DNA of 64,000 bases, taken from contig NZ_CP048117.1 of assembly GCF_000469135.2 (NCBI RefSeq), positions 1,277,501-1,341,500 on the forward strand, given 5' to 3'. Below are positions 1 to 8,819 of the stretch, in pieces. The translations under genes and the position numbers were made by a program. Every line of letters begins with the position of its first letter. Positions within the stretch are counted from its first letter, which is position 1. The DNA is from Bacillus sp. SB49. GTDB taxonomy: Bacteria > Bacillota > Bacilli > Bacillales > Halobacillaceae. The notes under the pieces are model-generated. The model was given only the letters and a program-made list of their open reading frames with translations. It did not search any database and had not been told where the DNA came from.

Positions 1-903
1 GGGGAGATAAGAACGTATCAGTACCATAGTGTGATCGACGGGATACGTACGACTCCGGCTGGGACGATCGAGATCCGTCTTGATGAAGCAGGGAGGCTCG
101 TGTTCTTCACCATACACGGACGGTTCCCGCAAAAGGAAGAGGCGGACGTGGAGTCCTTCGCCCTCACGACGGAAAAGGTGAAAGAGATTGTCATGGAGCA
201 GCTGCAGCTGTTGGAATTCCCGGTGATGGAAAAGGAATGTTTCGTCTCTGCGTTTGCACTCGAAGAAATCTATGTGACCAATGACGGCAGGGAAACGCTT
301 CCTTTTCAGCTCTTTTGGTCGGAGCAGAGGGTGGAACGGGACGAGATTTTGACTTACTCTTCTCCTCTTCGGGGGACGGTGGAAACGCAGGAAATCGATC
401 TATCCGAAGAAGTGAGCCTGGAGCAGTTGGAAAAACAGGAGCCCCACCCGGACCTTGAGCCGCTGGAACCGGGTACGGTTGATCGGGTCGATAAGGCGAT
501 TGTGCGCTTCCTGCGGATGAATCATCCGGAAGACAGTGGGAAATGGCGCTGGAAGAACGTCTGTCGGGACCATGGTTATGTCGTCGCAGAGCTGGAGGAA
601 GTGGAAAAGACGAGGACCGTTTTCCAAAGGAAGCTGAAGCTGTTCTTAAGCAAGGATGGTGGAGAGGTTCTTACCCATATCGACACGGGCGCATTTCTGG
701 AGATGTTCGAGGCGTTCGAAGCGGCCGACACGGCGAAGTACACTAAAACAGAGGCGTATGAGCTCCTGAAAGATAAGCTGAAGCTCCGTCCGACGTATGT
801 GCTGGACAGGACGACCGGCAGATACTGCCTTTGCGGACTGCTTGACTGTGATGATGCTGTATTGAGTCACTCGGGGGAAATCGTGCCGCTCGCGGATTTA
901 TAA
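1..903 (+). CDS. Hypothetical protein, 5' end outside the window
   Basis: The frame is open from the first base of the window to the TAA at 901-903, about 300 codons. A GTG at 31 could be read as a start, but it has no ribosome binding site and coding-like sequence precedes it, so the gene most likely begins to the left. The protein is acidic and soluble, with no signal peptide or membrane segment in the visible part. A beta-rich start, reminiscent of PepSY or YcdB/YcdC-type repeats, is followed by a charged middle and a C-terminal stretch with several cysteines. I do not recognise the family. It ends at a terminator shared with the convergent transglutaminase-like gene. Confidence 0.7.
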   Translation, partial: GEIRTYQYHSVIDGIRTTPAGTIEIRLDEAGRLVFFTIHGRFPQKEEADVESFALTTEKVKEIVMEQLQLLEFPVMEKECFVSAFALEEIYVTNDGRETLPFQLFWSEQRVERDEILTYSSPLRGTVETQEIDLSEEVSLEQLEKQEPHPDLEPLEPGTVDRVDKAIVRFLRMNHPEDSGKWRWKNVCRDHGYVVAELEEVEKTRTVFQRKLKLFLSKDGGEVLTHIDTGAFLEMFEAFEAADTAKYTKTEAYELLKDKLKLRPTYVLDRTTGRYCLCGLLDCDDAVLSHSGEIVPLADL

Positions 904-923
904 AGCAACCTTCTTACAGAAAG

Positions 924-966
924 AAAAAAACACCCCTACCGGATTTGGATGGGGTGTTTCTTTTAT
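924..966. terminator. Bidirectional rho-independent terminator
   Basis: ACACCCC at 930-936 pairs with GGGGTGT at 951-957. An A-run on the left and a T-run on the right let it work for both convergent genes, ending at 903 (plus) and 967 (minus). Confidence 0.75.
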
Positions 967-2145
967 TCAATACACTAACCCGACGGCAGAGAATACGAAT
1001 AACAAACAAAGGACGAGAATCGGCAGGTTGTATTCTTTTCTGATGATGGTAAGCAGGGCGAATATACCAAGGGAAATCGTCGACAGGGCACTCGCTGCGT
1101 AACTTGCAGAGACGGCGACGGAAAACCAATCCATTAAAATGGTTGCATAGACGAGCAGAACACCAATGACGAAGGAATATTTTTTCATAAGCAGGGTGGT
1201 ACGGTCGACTGCTTTTGCCGGTTTAATAGTCACATTCCCCAGGAGATCGCGATTACTGATTTTCGTATATTCTTCATTCAGTCTCGGGTAAATCGGCTGC
1301 ATATAAGGTGCTTTATTCTGAATCGAATCGAATCCCCAGGCGAGGCGTGTATCTCCAATCATATAGGTGGAGCTGTCTGTCGGCGGATCGACGGATGAGT
1401 AAGAGGGGGTAAGCTCCCGTTCCGGGTCGATGGAAAATACGACACGGTTTCCTTCTATACCTTCTTCGTATTTCTTTTTATTAGAGAAGACTCCGTACTT
1501 GATGGTCGCTCCGATATTGCGAAGTGGATGCCGGAAAAAGGTCCACATGGCGATGCTTACGTCCATGGGTGTCCATCCCTTCCCTTCAAGGAAAACCTCA
1601 TTCCAGGCGTGCGGTTCATTCTTCCCCATCCAAGCCCCGACGAGCACTCTTGCCGGGATGCCCAAGGAACGGCAGTAGGAAGCGAGAAGCGCAGAAAGCT
1701 CTCCGCAGTCTCCTTTTTTTGAAGCTTTACAGTAGTGAACCCCCCGTTTGTTGAATTTCGTTGAGTATTTATAATGGTCACGGATGTGTCGGAAAAGAAG
1801 GCGTACTTTCGCATGATCGTCGACGGCGTCACGGACGATTTGTTGTGCTTCTTGCAGCGTCTCCTCATCAACCGGTATGAGAGAGGAGCTTCTGAGGAAG
1901 AAGGCTTTTTCTTCTGCGCTTTTTCCTACCGGGTCCCAATAACCTGCCTCCGCCTTCATGGAAAGCTGTGTATTTCCATCCAAGTGGAAGAAATAGAGAT
2001 CCCCTAAGAAAGGATGGCTGGTACGGCGCGTGGGAGAAGCGCCGGGGAACGTGACATTCCGGCAATCGTCCGTCACAGAAAGCCAAACGTCGATTCCTTT
2101 GCTGCTTCTATTCTCGTATAAGAATTCGAATGTTTTTCGTTTCAT
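967..2145 (-). CDS. Transglutaminase-like domain protein with C-terminal membrane segments
   Basis: A 392-residue protein. Residues about 95-200 form a transglutaminase-like core with a likely Cys-His-Asp triad: Cys147 in KKGDCGELSA, His179 in EPHAWNEV and Asp195 in TPMDVS. This fold includes protein cross-linking enzymes and many bacterial cysteine peptidases; the substrate here is unknown. From about residue 320 to the end there are three or four hydrophobic helices, so the catalytic domain is membrane-tethered. The ATG overlaps the stop of the HTTM gene by four bases (ATGA) and has its own GGGAG site, so the two are translationally coupled. It is the last gene of a three-gene operon with the DUF5819 and HTTM genes. 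Confidence 0.8.
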   Translation of the reverse strand: MKRKTFEFLYENRSSKGIDVWLSVTDDCRNVTFPGASPTRRTSHPFLGDLYFFHLDGNTQLSMKAEAGYWDPVGKSAEEKAFFLRSSSLIPVDEETLQEAQQIVRDAVDDHAKVRLLFRHIRDHYKYSTKFNKRGVHYCKASKKGDCGELSALLASYCRSLGIPARVLVGAWMGKNEPHAWNEVFLEGKGWTPMDVSIAMWTFFRHPLRNIGATIKYGVFSNKKKYEEGIEGNRVVFSIDPERELTPSYSSVDPPTDSSTYMIGDTRLAWGFDSIQNKAPYMQPIYPRLNEEYTKISNRDLLGNVTIKPAKAVDRTTLLMKKYSFVIGVLLVYATILMDWFSVAVSASYAASALSTISLGIFALLTIIRKEYNLPILVLCLLFVFSAVGLVY

Positions 2146-3077
2146 GAAGCATTGCTCCCTTTTACGGATATTTTCTCAGGCAGCTTCTCCCGGAACCGCT
2201 TCATCCATGTCCAAGCCCGTTGATATTCCTTGTTGTTCAAAAGCAGGAAGTCCAGTCCTATCATGATGGCTGAGAAAGTGATCAGTCCCATGACGATGGC
2301 AATTCCGATATGGAACGCTATGATTCCTGCGATGATGATATACTTCGCATATTTGTTGAACAGGGCGAGTGGAAATGCCAATTTGATCAGGATGGAAGCA
2401 TAGGTGAAGAATACGATGAAATACGTATTGCTTGTGAGAACGCCTTCCCAAAATTCGGAAGAGTATTGTTCTACCTGCAGAATATAGTAGAGCGCGGTTC
2501 CACTGTTCCACCGTTCGCCCATGATCTGATAGATTCCCGAAGTGAAATACATGATGGACAATTGGATGACGACGAAAGCAAGCCCGAAATTATGGATGAT
2601 GGCAAACGTATCTTTCCATCGATCCAGGAACTTCGGCCGTCTAAGGAACGTAACGGAGAAGTACGCCGTAACATTCATAAACAGCATATAGAAAAGACAC
2701 AAGTACAGGATGTTATCGCCGCCGTCGCTGATGAACGCATTTCGGTTAATGAGTGAAAAGGTGAACAGGAAATTCATGATTTGTGTGAATTTGCCACCGG
2801 TCCCGATCATGAACAAGAAAGAGAAAATCAAACCTGCATGAAACATGACCTCGAAATAGGCGGCACTGTCAGACAAGCCGTAAACCGAAAAAGGGAGCCG
2901 GTAGATCGTATTGTAAATATCGTTCGAAATGACGCCGCTGTCCGCCCAGTAGAAGTGTCTTAATGGATAGTTGATGACATAGTTGTAAACCAGGATCGCA
3001 CCGAGGACGATCCTTGTCACACTCGCTCCGATTAAATGCTTAGGGGAGGTGAACCAGTCGATTATTCTATTCAGCAT
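2142..3077 (-). CDS. HTTM domain membrane protein (vitamin K-dependent gamma-carboxylase-like)
   Basis: A 311-residue polytopic membrane protein with many hydrophobic helices. The N-terminal pattern (about 20 residues, then a TRIVLGAILVYNYV helix, then an H-F-Y-W loop) and internal segments match the HTTM family, named for similarity to the membrane half of vitamin K-dependent gamma-carboxylase. I assign the ATG at 3077 because GGGAG lies eight bases upstream; a longer version from 3131 lacks a site. No enzymatic activity can be claimed. It sits 14 bases after the DUF5819 gene and overlaps the transglutaminase gene, and HTTM with DUF5819 is a pairing I recall from other Bacillaceae. Confidence 0.8.
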   Translation of the reverse strand: MLNRIIDWFTSPKHLIGASVTRIVLGAILVYNYVINYPLRHFYWADSGVISNDIYNTIYRLPFSVYGLSDSAAYFEVMFHAGLIFSFLFMIGTGGKFTQIMNFLFTFSLINRNAFISDGGDNILYLCLFYMLFMNVTAYFSVTFLRRPKFLDRWKDTFAIIHNFGLAFVVIQLSIMYFTSGIYQIMGERWNSGTALYYILQVEQYSSEFWEGVLTSNTYFIVFFTYASILIKLAFPLALFNKYAKYIIIAGIIAFHIGIAIVMGLITFSAIMIGLDFLLLNNKEYQRAWTWMKRFREKLPEKISVKGSNAS

Positions 3078-3091
3078 GTAGAGGGCTCCCT

Positions 3092-3742
3092 TCAGACGTC
3101 GTATGAATCCACATAGAAATAATCTCTCCATTCAAAATCGATGTACTGTGCTTCCCGTTTATAATCAGGATTGTTTCGCTCGGAATAAGGAACAGGAGAG
3201 ACCTCCATGATCCGGACATTCACTTCCTTCACTTCCCCGGCATCCGTCAACAGCGGAATGGAGGAGTTGGCAAAACGGTACAGGGCGTCGATTTGTTCGC
3301 TGCGCTGTTGTTCAATGACCTCTTCATTTACGACATCGGTCGCTTCTTCTTCCCCGGTTTTCTTCCTGTAGGCCATGACGAGGTCATTAGGTCGGTAAAT
3401 GCTGAAGAAAATCCCGGAAGGTACCCTCGCTGCGCGGTTAATGGCACTGAACCGGTTCTGTTGATTGGAATCGAGAATCGGGGTGGAGATATCGTTCCAA
3501 TCCGATTCTTCTCCACTTTCCGTCCGGTATTTGACGAGGATCTTATGATTCTTCGATATAGGCTCCGGGGCAAATAAGTTCCAGTTTTGATAGAACAGCG
3601 GATCTTTATACTGGTTGATGGCTTCCCTGTGGGTGACGGAAACAGGGTTGTTCGGCCCGACGGAAAGACCGAGCATCGTAAAGTGGAAAACTAGAAAGAT
3701 CGTTCCGGCTAGGATAAGTACGAGGTGCCCTGGCTTGTTCAT
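3092..3742 (-). CDS. DUF5819 family protein
   Basis: A 216-residue protein with one N-terminal transmembrane helix (about residues 5-27), then an extracytoplasmic domain carrying YQNWNLFAPEP, which I recall as characteristic of DUF5819. The start at 3742 is set by AAAGGAGG just upstream. It is the first gene of the minus-strand operon leading into the HTTM and transglutaminase-like genes, so the three products probably act together at the membrane. Function unknown. The upstream intergenic space is only about 50 bases and is shared with a divergent small membrane gene. Confidence 0.75.
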   Translation of the reverse strand: MNKPGHLVLILAGTIFLVFHFTMLGLSVGPNNPVSVTHREAINQYKDPLFYQNWNLFAPEPISKNHKILVKYRTESGEESDWNDISTPILDSNQQNRFSAINRAARVPSGIFFSIYRPNDLVMAYRKKTGEEEATDVVNEEVIEQQRSEQIDALYRFANSSIPLLTDAGEVKEVNVRIMEVSPVPYSERNNPDYKREAQYIDFEWRDYFYVDSYDV

Positions 3743-3792
3743 GACGGCCTCCTTTATGTTATGGTAATGATTGACAAAGGTAACGAGAGAGG

Positions 3793-4146
3793 ATGACGAC
3801 ATTGAAAAAGTTCTCCTATGCCGCTTTGATTGCTGCGTCCGTTTTGAATATGCTGATTGCAGGCGCTACGTTAGCCGGATTGTTCTTAGTGGACACTCGT
3901 AACGGATTGAACGGGACAGAGTATTGGCTGGTCGGTAACCAGGCGTTTTTAGTAGCTACGCTGCTTGTGTTCATCGGGACGCTTGTACTCTTTTATCTTT
4001 TAGCGAAAGGACGGCCTGAAAAAAGAATTGCACCCTGGTTCATCGCCGCCGGACTTTTACTGATCCTCACATCATTGGGATCCAGCTGGGTGACAAGTGC
4101 GCTTTTCTTTTTCGGCGGGTGGACAATTGGATCATCCGGGGAATGA
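3793..4146 (+). CDS. Small integral membrane protein, unknown function
   Basis: About 117 residues with three or four hydrophobic helices separated by short charged loops and no recognisable domain. ATG at 3793 is given, but GAGAGG at 3787-3792 is better placed for the in-frame TTG at 3802, so the first three residues may not be translated. It is divergent from the DUF5819-HTTM operon and appears monocistronic. Confidence 0.6.
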   Translation: MTTLKKFSYAALIAASVLNMLIAGATLAGLFLVDTRNGLNGTEYWLVGNQAFLVATLLVFIGTLVLFYLLAKGRPEKRIAPWFIAAGLLLILTSLGSSWVTSALFFFGGWTIGSSGE

Positions 4147-4274
4147 TGCGGGCTTCCTATGTATCTTTATGTTCCGCTTTCTCCGACCTTTTAAACCCAA
4201 GAATACTATAATTTGACATATAGACGGATGCATGAGAAGCTGTTAATTGTAAAAATACACCAAGGAGGAATTGC

Positions 4275-4595
4275 ATGAAGTATAAGAAATTCGGAGCTAT
4301 TGCACTAGCTGGGACTGTTGTATTAGGATCATTGGGAATGTCATCGTCTTTAGCCGCTTCGAATGAAGTAAGTCCGGAAGAGCAGAAGAAAGTCACAGGA
4401 GAAAATGCGGAAACCGTAGAGCCTGAAGCAGTACCAGCCATCGTCGGAACGGCGTTTCTGACAGGTGCAGCGGGTGCAGCAGGTGCGAAGGTCGGGGATG
4501 CTGTCGCTGACTTCGCTGTAGACAAGCTCAACGGTCACGAAAATGTTGACCCTGCTATTAAGGAAGATGCAAACCTTGATGTCATTTTTGACTGA
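4275..4595 (+). CDS. Small secreted protein with an Ala/Gly-rich segment
   Basis: A 106-residue protein with a clear Sec signal peptide: Lys-rich start, hydrophobic core, and likely cleavage after Ala-Ala-Ser near residue 30. The mature part has an acidic stretch, then a helix of small residues (TGAAGAAGAKVGDAVAD) with glycine-zipper-like spacing, and an acidic tail. AAGGAGG precedes the ATG and a good terminator follows. I do not recognise the family. Small exported proteins with such helices include some bacteriocins and membrane-interacting peptides, but there is no leader-processing or immunity gene beside it, so that is only a possibility. Confidence 0.6.
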   Translation: MKYKKFGAIALAGTVVLGSLGMSSSLAASNEVSPEEQKKVTGENAETVEPEAVPAIVGTAFLTGAAGAAGAKVGDAVADFAVDKLNGHENVDPAIKEDANLDVIFD

Positions 4596-4636
4596 AATAC
4601 GAGCGATTAAGTAGAGATGATAATAGATAGAAAGAT

Positions 4637-4666
4637 AGCCTGGCCCTGTTGGGTCAGGCTTTTTTT
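4637..4666 (+). terminator. Rho-independent terminator of the small secreted protein gene
   Basis: AGCCTGGCCC pairs with GGGTCAGGCT around a TGTT loop, with one mismatch, followed by seven T. Confidence 0.8.
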
Positions 4667-4705
4667 ATGTATCGGGTGTCGTAGACAAGAGGACGGAAGC
4701 AGTCT

Positions 4706-4888
4706 TTATTCGCGTCTGTGCCTGGAGGCATATCTATTCCAAAGGTGGTAGCTGATCCAGAAAGCAAGAACGATGAGGAAGGAGTATTCTCGATAATCCT
4801 CCGGGAGTGTAAGGTAGGTGAGGACGGCGGCAAGGAGGAAGGGCGGCAGTAAAATCCAATATCGTTCTCGGTTTGTCCGTTTCTTCAT
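4706..4888 (-). CDS. Small two-helix membrane protein
   Basis: Sixty residues: a basic N-terminus, two hydrophobic helices (about 11-28 and 35-50) and a basic C-terminus. GGGAGG lies seven to eight bases before the ATG. No family recognised. It stands alone on the minus strand between the small secreted protein gene and fbp. Confidence 0.55.
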   Translation of the reverse strand: MKKRTNRERYWILLPPFLLAAVLTYLTLPEDYREYSFLIVLAFWISYHLWNRYASRHRRE

Positions 4889-5004
4889 AAAAGTCCTCCC
4901 GACTTTTGTATCTTTCCTTTATGGAAGCGTATCATATCGACGGAAATTTTGGAAGGAGATGCCATCTATAAGCCTTTCCGGCCTCTGCGGCTTCAAAAAT
5001 ATGT

Positions 5005-5010
5005 TATGAT
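5005..5010 (+). promoter_or_regulatory. Candidate extended -10 promoter of fbp
   Basis: TGTTATGAT at 5002-5010 fits an extended -10 element (TGN-TATGAT). No convincing -35 lies 17 bases upstream. It would give a leader of about 85 bases before the TTG start. Confidence 0.35.
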
Positions 5011-5101
5011 TTAAATGGATTCCAGTTGGTTAAACACTAAGTAATCCTGGAAGTAAGGGATTAGATAGATAGGGATAGATTCAGAAAGGGGATACATAGT
5101 C

Positions 5102-7033
5102 TTGAACGCGAAATATTTGGATTTACTTGCTCAGAAATACGATTGTGAAGAGAAAGTAGTGACAGAGATCATCAACTTGAAAGCGATCCTCAATCTGCCG
5201 AAAGGGACCGAGCACTTCGTCAGCGATCTGCACGGGGAATACCAGTCCTTCCAGCACGTGCTTCGGAACGGCTCCGGACGTGTGCGGGAGAAGATCATGG
5301 ACTTGTTTGCCGACGATCTTACAGAAGAAGAGATCAACGAGTTCGCTGCCCTGGTCTACTATCCGGAAGAAAAAATCAAGATCATCAAGAACGGCTTTGG
5401 TAACAAGGAAGAGCTCAATCAATGGTATGCAGTCATTATCGACCGGATGCTGAAACTGATTTCCTATGCCTCTTCCAAATACACACGGAAGAAACTCCGC
5501 AAGGCCCTTCCGCAGCAGTTCGACTACATCGTCGAAGAACTGCTGTACAAAACGGAAGACTACTACAATAAAGAAGATTACTATAATAAAATCGTCCAGC
5601 AGGTCATTTCGCTCGGTCAGGCGGACAAGTTGATCATCGGGCTTGCCTATACGACTCAGCAGCTCGTCGTGGACCACCTGCACGTCGTTGGGGACATTTA
5701 CGATCGTGGGCCGGAACCGGATAAAATCATGGAGACGCTCATCAACTACCACTCGGTCGATATCCAGTGGGGAAACCATGACGTCTTATGGATCGGTGCC
5801 TTCGCCGGTTCCAAAGTCTGCCTTGCCAACATCATCCGTATCTGTGCTCGCTATAACAACCTCGATATCATCGAAGACGTTTACGGAATCAACCTGCGGC
5901 CGCTGCAGAACCTCGCGGATAAATACTATGACGAAAATGCTGCGTTCCGTCCGAAAGTGCAGACCGATTCCAAGCTTTCGGATGATGAGATCGCACAAAT
6001 CACGAAGATCCACCAGGCGATCGCCATGATCCAGTTCAAGCTGGAGAGTCCGATCATCAAGCGCCGTCCGTATTTCAATATGTCGAACAGGCTTCTTCTT
6101 GAACAGATGGATTTGGAGAACGAAGAGCTGACCATCAACGGCCAAGCCTATCCACTGGAGAATACTTGTTTTTCAACGGTCGACCCTGAAGATCCTGCCC
6201 GCCTCCTTGAAGAGGAGCAGGAAGTGATCGACAAGCTGTTGTTCTCCGTCCAGCATTCGGAGAAATTGGCCCGACACATGAAATTCCTCATGAAGAAGGG
6301 GAACCTGTATTTGAAATATAACGGAAACCTTCTGATTCACGGATGCATTCCGCTGGATGAAGACGGCAACCTGGAGAAAATGACGATAGAAGATCAGACG
6401 TACGGCGGCCGCGAGCTTCTCGATAAATTCGAGTATTATCTGCGTCATTCCTTCGCACATCCGGAGGAAACCGACGATCTCGCAACAGACATGGTCTGGT
6501 ATCTATGGACAGGCGAATATTCGTCGCTCTTCGGGAAGCGGGCGATGACGACGTTTGAGCGGTATTTCATTAAAGATAAAGCGACACATAAAGAAGTGAA
6601 GAACCCGTACTATACGCTTCGTGAATACGAAGAGACCTGCCATACGATCCTTGAGGAGTTCGATTTGGATCCGGAGCACGGTCATATTATCAACGGCCAT
6701 ACGCCGATCAAGGAAATCGAAGGCGAGGATCCGATCAAAGCGAACGGCAGAATGGTCGTCATCGACGGCGGCTTCTCGAAAGCCTACCAGTCCACGACCG
6801 GAATTGCCGGGTATACGCTGTTGTACAATTCCTACGGCATGCAGCTCGTCGCCCACAAGCACTTCAATTCAAAAGAAGAAGTGCTGAGCAACGGGACGGA
6901 CGTGCTTTCCGTCAAGCGACTCGTCGACAAGGAGCTCGAACGGAAGAAGGTACTCGAGACCAATGTCGGGGAAGAGCTGCTTCAGGAGCTTCATATTTTG
7001 AACCGTCTCATGCAGGAACGTTATATGAATTAA
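5102..7033 (+). CDS. fbp: Fructose-1,6-bisphosphatase, class III
   Basis: A 643-residue protein, full length for the Firmicutes class III enzyme, which hydrolyses fructose-1,6-bisphosphate to fructose-6-phosphate in gluconeogenesis. Metallophosphoesterase signatures are visible: DLHGEYQSF near residue 43, [13 protein letters not shown] near residue 197 and GNHDVLW near residue 225, with a late NGHTPIKE segment. Start is TTG at 5102, preceded by AAAGGGG. It is monocistronic with a strong terminator. In Bacillus the enzyme is controlled mainly at protein level, so a plain promoter is expected. Confidence 0.95.
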   Translation: MNAKYLDLLAQKYDCEEKVVTEIINLKAILNLPKGTEHFVSDLHGEYQSFQHVLRNGSGRVREKIMDLFADDLTEEEINEFAALVYYPEEKIKIIKNGFGNKEELNQWYAVIIDRMLKLISYASSKYTRKKLRKALPQQFDYIVEELLYKTEDYYNKEDYYNKIVQQVISLGQADKLIIGLAYTTQQLVVDHLHVVGDIYDRGPEPDKIMETLINYHSVDIQWGNHDVLWIGAFAGSKVCLANIIRICARYNNLDIIEDVYGINLRPLQNLADKYYDENAAFRPKVQTDSKLSDDEIAQITKIHQAIAMIQFKLESPIIKRRPYFNMSNRLLLEQMDLENEELTINGQAYPLENTCFSTVDPEDPARLLEEEQEVIDKLLFSVQHSEKLARHMKFLMKKGNLYLKYNGNLLIHGCIPLDEDGNLEKMTIEDQTYGGRELLDKFEYYLRHSFAHPEETDDLATDMVWYLWTGEYSSLFGKRAMTTFERYFIKDKATHKEVKNPYYTLREYEETCHTILEEFDLDPEHGHIINGHTPIKEIEGEDPIKANGRMVVIDGGFSKAYQSTTGIAGYTLLYNSYGMQLVAHKHFNSKEEVLSNGTDVLSVKRLVDKELERKKVLETNVGEELLQELHILNRLMQERYMN

Positions 7034-7039
7034 ACAGAC

Positions 7040-7071
7040 CCTCCGGCGAATACTTGCCGGAGGCTTTTTTT
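7040..7071 (+). terminator. Terminator of fbp
   Basis: CCTCCGGC (7040-7047) pairs perfectly with GCCGGAGG (7056-7063), followed by CTTTTTTT. Confidence 0.9.
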
Positions 7072-7100
7072 GTGTTTGGAAAAGTTGCGGAAATATCCAT

Positions 7101-7129
7101 TGACTATCGAGGAGAATTCTTATATAAAG
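7101..7129 (+). promoter_or_regulatory. SigA-type promoter of the sodium channel gene
   Basis: TTGACT (7101-7106), 17-base spacer, TATAAA (7124-7129). Transcription would begin near 7136, about 50 bases before the GTG. Confidence 0.65.
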
Positions 7130-7187
7130 AAGACGATTGTAAAAAACATGACGCCTGGGTAAGGGTTTTTATACATAACGCAATCAG

Positions 7188-7973
7188 GTGGAAAGCGGGG
7201 AGTACATTATTCAGTTACAGCGAATCGTAGAAAGCAAAACGTTCACAAACTTCATTCTGGCGGTCATCCTTTTCAATGCCGTCCTGCTCGGTCTTGCGAC
7301 AGACGAGCGGATTTACGCATCCTATGAGAATATCTTCATTCTTCTCGATATCGTCATCCTGGCGATCTTCACCATTGAAATCCTGATGAAAATAGTGGTC
7401 TACCGTCTGCGTTTCTTCCGAGATGGGTGGAACATCTTCGACTTTGTCATCGTATTCGGCACGCTTATTTTATACAACAGCCACTTCATCGCTGTCCTGC
7501 GGATTCTCCGGGTTCTCCGGGTACTGCGGACGATTTCTGTCGTTCCATCGTTACGCAGGCTGACGACCGCACTGTTCATGGCCATTCCGGCGATTGGATC
7601 GGTGACGCTCTTAATGGGAATCATCTTTTACGTCTATGCCATCATCGGAACGAGCTTCTTCGGCGAACTTGCACCGGAATATTTCGGAGATGTCGGGTTA
7701 AGCACGCTGACGCTTTTCCAAGTGTTCACACTGGAGAGCTGGGCAAGCGGCGTCTTCCGGCCGATCTTTGCAGAAGTAACATGGTCCTGGCTGTATTTTG
7801 TTTCGTTCATTATCATTTCCGCTTTCATCATCCTCAACCTTATCGTCGGGGAAATCGTCAATAATGCCCAGCAGCTGTCTGAGCATGCCGAAGAGGAAAG
7901 CAGGGATATGGAACGGATCAAGCAGGATCTGCAGGAATTGAAGCAGATGGTGAGAGAAAATGGAAAACATTGA
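7188..7973 (+). CDS. NaChBac-like voltage-gated sodium channel
   Basis: 261 residues with one six-helix domain as in homotetrameric bacterial sodium channels. S4 carries arginines at every third position (105, 108, 111, 114). The pore has TLESWAS at 181-187, the filter that gives NaChBac its Na+ selectivity. S6 (about 205-228) is followed by an acidic coiled-coil tail of about 30 residues typical of tetramerisation. In alkaliphilic and marine Bacillaceae these channels serve pH homeostasis, motility and chemotaxis. The start is uncertain: GTG at 7188 has no ribosome site, whereas GCGGGGAG sits six bases before an in-frame ATT at 7209. Confidence 0.9.
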   Translation: MESGEYIIQLQRIVESKTFTNFILAVILFNAVLLGLATDERIYASYENIFILLDIVILAIFTIEILMKIVVYRLRFFRDGWNIFDFVIVFGTLILYNSHFIAVLRILRVLRVLRTISVVPSLRRLTTALFMAIPAIGSVTLLMGIIFYVYAIIGTSFFGELAPEYFGDVGLSTLTLFQVFTLESWASGVFRPIFAEVTWSWLYFVSFIIISAFIILNLIVGEIVNNAQQLSEHAEEESRDMERIKQDLQELKQMVRENGKH

Positions 7974-7977
7974 AAGG

Positions 7978-8004
7978 CTGAGGGATTTCCCCCTCGGCTT
8001 TTTT
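7978..8004 (+). terminator. Terminator of the sodium channel gene
   Basis: GCTGAGGG (7978-7985) pairs with CCCTCGGC (7991-7998), one G-T pair, followed by six T. Confidence 0.8.
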
Positions 8005-8140
8005 GTATGCCGCACGTAACAGGAGTTCTTGTGTAAGGGTGTAGAAGAGATTCAGGAAATTTATTGAAACGAGAGGCTGTTTTTGTCGTATAGTTGAGTA
8101 GAAGGTTCAGAGGAGAAAGGGGTGGCTTACGCTGAGGCAC

Positions 8141-8323
8141 TTGAAAGCATTTTTCGGTATCGATTTGATCGTCATTTTGTGGGCGGCTGTGATGGCGTAC
8201 GTCCGTTGGGATATCCCGCTGTATCTGTGTGCGGGGATCGCTCTGCTCGCGCTTTTGCTTACCTATACATTTGCGAAACAGTTGGATAAGAGATCAGCTG
8301 ACGTGGATGGGATAGAATCATGA
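8141..8323 (+). CDS. Small two-helix membrane protein
   Basis: Sixty residues from TTG at 8141 with two hydrophobic helices (about 7-21 and 26-42) and a polar tail. No family recognised. The start is weakly supported: AGGAGAAAGGGG lies over 20 bases upstream and only GAGG is adjacent, so an upstream CTG at 8132 or a leaderless variant is possible. It ends 13 bases before the GNAT gene, suggesting cotranscription. Confidence 0.5.
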   Translation: MKAFFGIDLIVILWAAVMAYVRWDIPLYLCAGIALLALLLTYTFAKQLDKRSADVDGIES

Positions 8324-8336
8324 AGGAGGATTTCTA

Positions 8337-8801
8337 ATGCTGTTATCTCCAATGAGGAACGAAGAGTTTCACCAATACCGAGAGCTGTCTGTACGGGAAT
8401 ATGCAGAGGAAAAGGTGCGTGCGGGGAATTGGAAGGAAGAAGAGGCGCTGGAGAAGTCGGAGGAGCAATTCTGTCAGCTGCTTCCGGACGGCGTGAATAC
8501 GGTGGATCATTACCTGTTCACCATGCAGGAGGACGGGGAAGCGGTCGGAGTGATCTGGCTTTACAGGCAGACACCTGAGAAAGGGTTCATCTACGACATT
8601 AAAGTGGACGAGAGTAAACGCGGGTTGGGTCACGGAGAGCGGGCGATGCGTGCGTTGGAAACAGAAGCAGAGAAGCTCGGGCTGGCAACGATCGGGTTGC
8701 ACGTGTTCGGACACAACAAAATCGCCCGGCGCTTATATGATAAGCTCGGCTACATAGAAACAAATATTTCCATGGAGAAGAAGCTGCCACGAGATTCCTA
8801 A
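8337..8801 (+). CDS. GNAT family N-acetyltransferase (YycN-like)
   Basis: 154 residues. The C-terminal half has the GNAT core: a beta strand with FIYDIKVDESKRGLGHGERAM (acetyl-CoA pyrophosphate loop R-G-L-G-H-G), a helix, then LHVFGHNKIARRLYDKLGY. The N-terminal region resembles the YycN subgroup, whose acceptor substrate is not known. AAGGAGG precedes the ATG. It is likely cotranscribed with the small membrane gene before it. Confidence 0.85.
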   Translation: MLLSPMRNEEFHQYRELSVREYAEEKVRAGNWKEEEALEKSEEQFCQLLPDGVNTVDHYLFTMQEDGEAVGVIWLYRQTPEKGFIYDIKVDESKRGLGHGERAMRALETEAEKLGLATIGLHVFGHNKIARRLYDKLGYIETNISMEKKLPRDS

Positions 8802-8819
8802 AAAGGAGAGGGAGTTCGA

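Noticed and set aside
5123-6862. Several long reverse frames within fbp
   Set aside because: Mirror frames of a strongly coding gene with biased codons; no ribosome sites.
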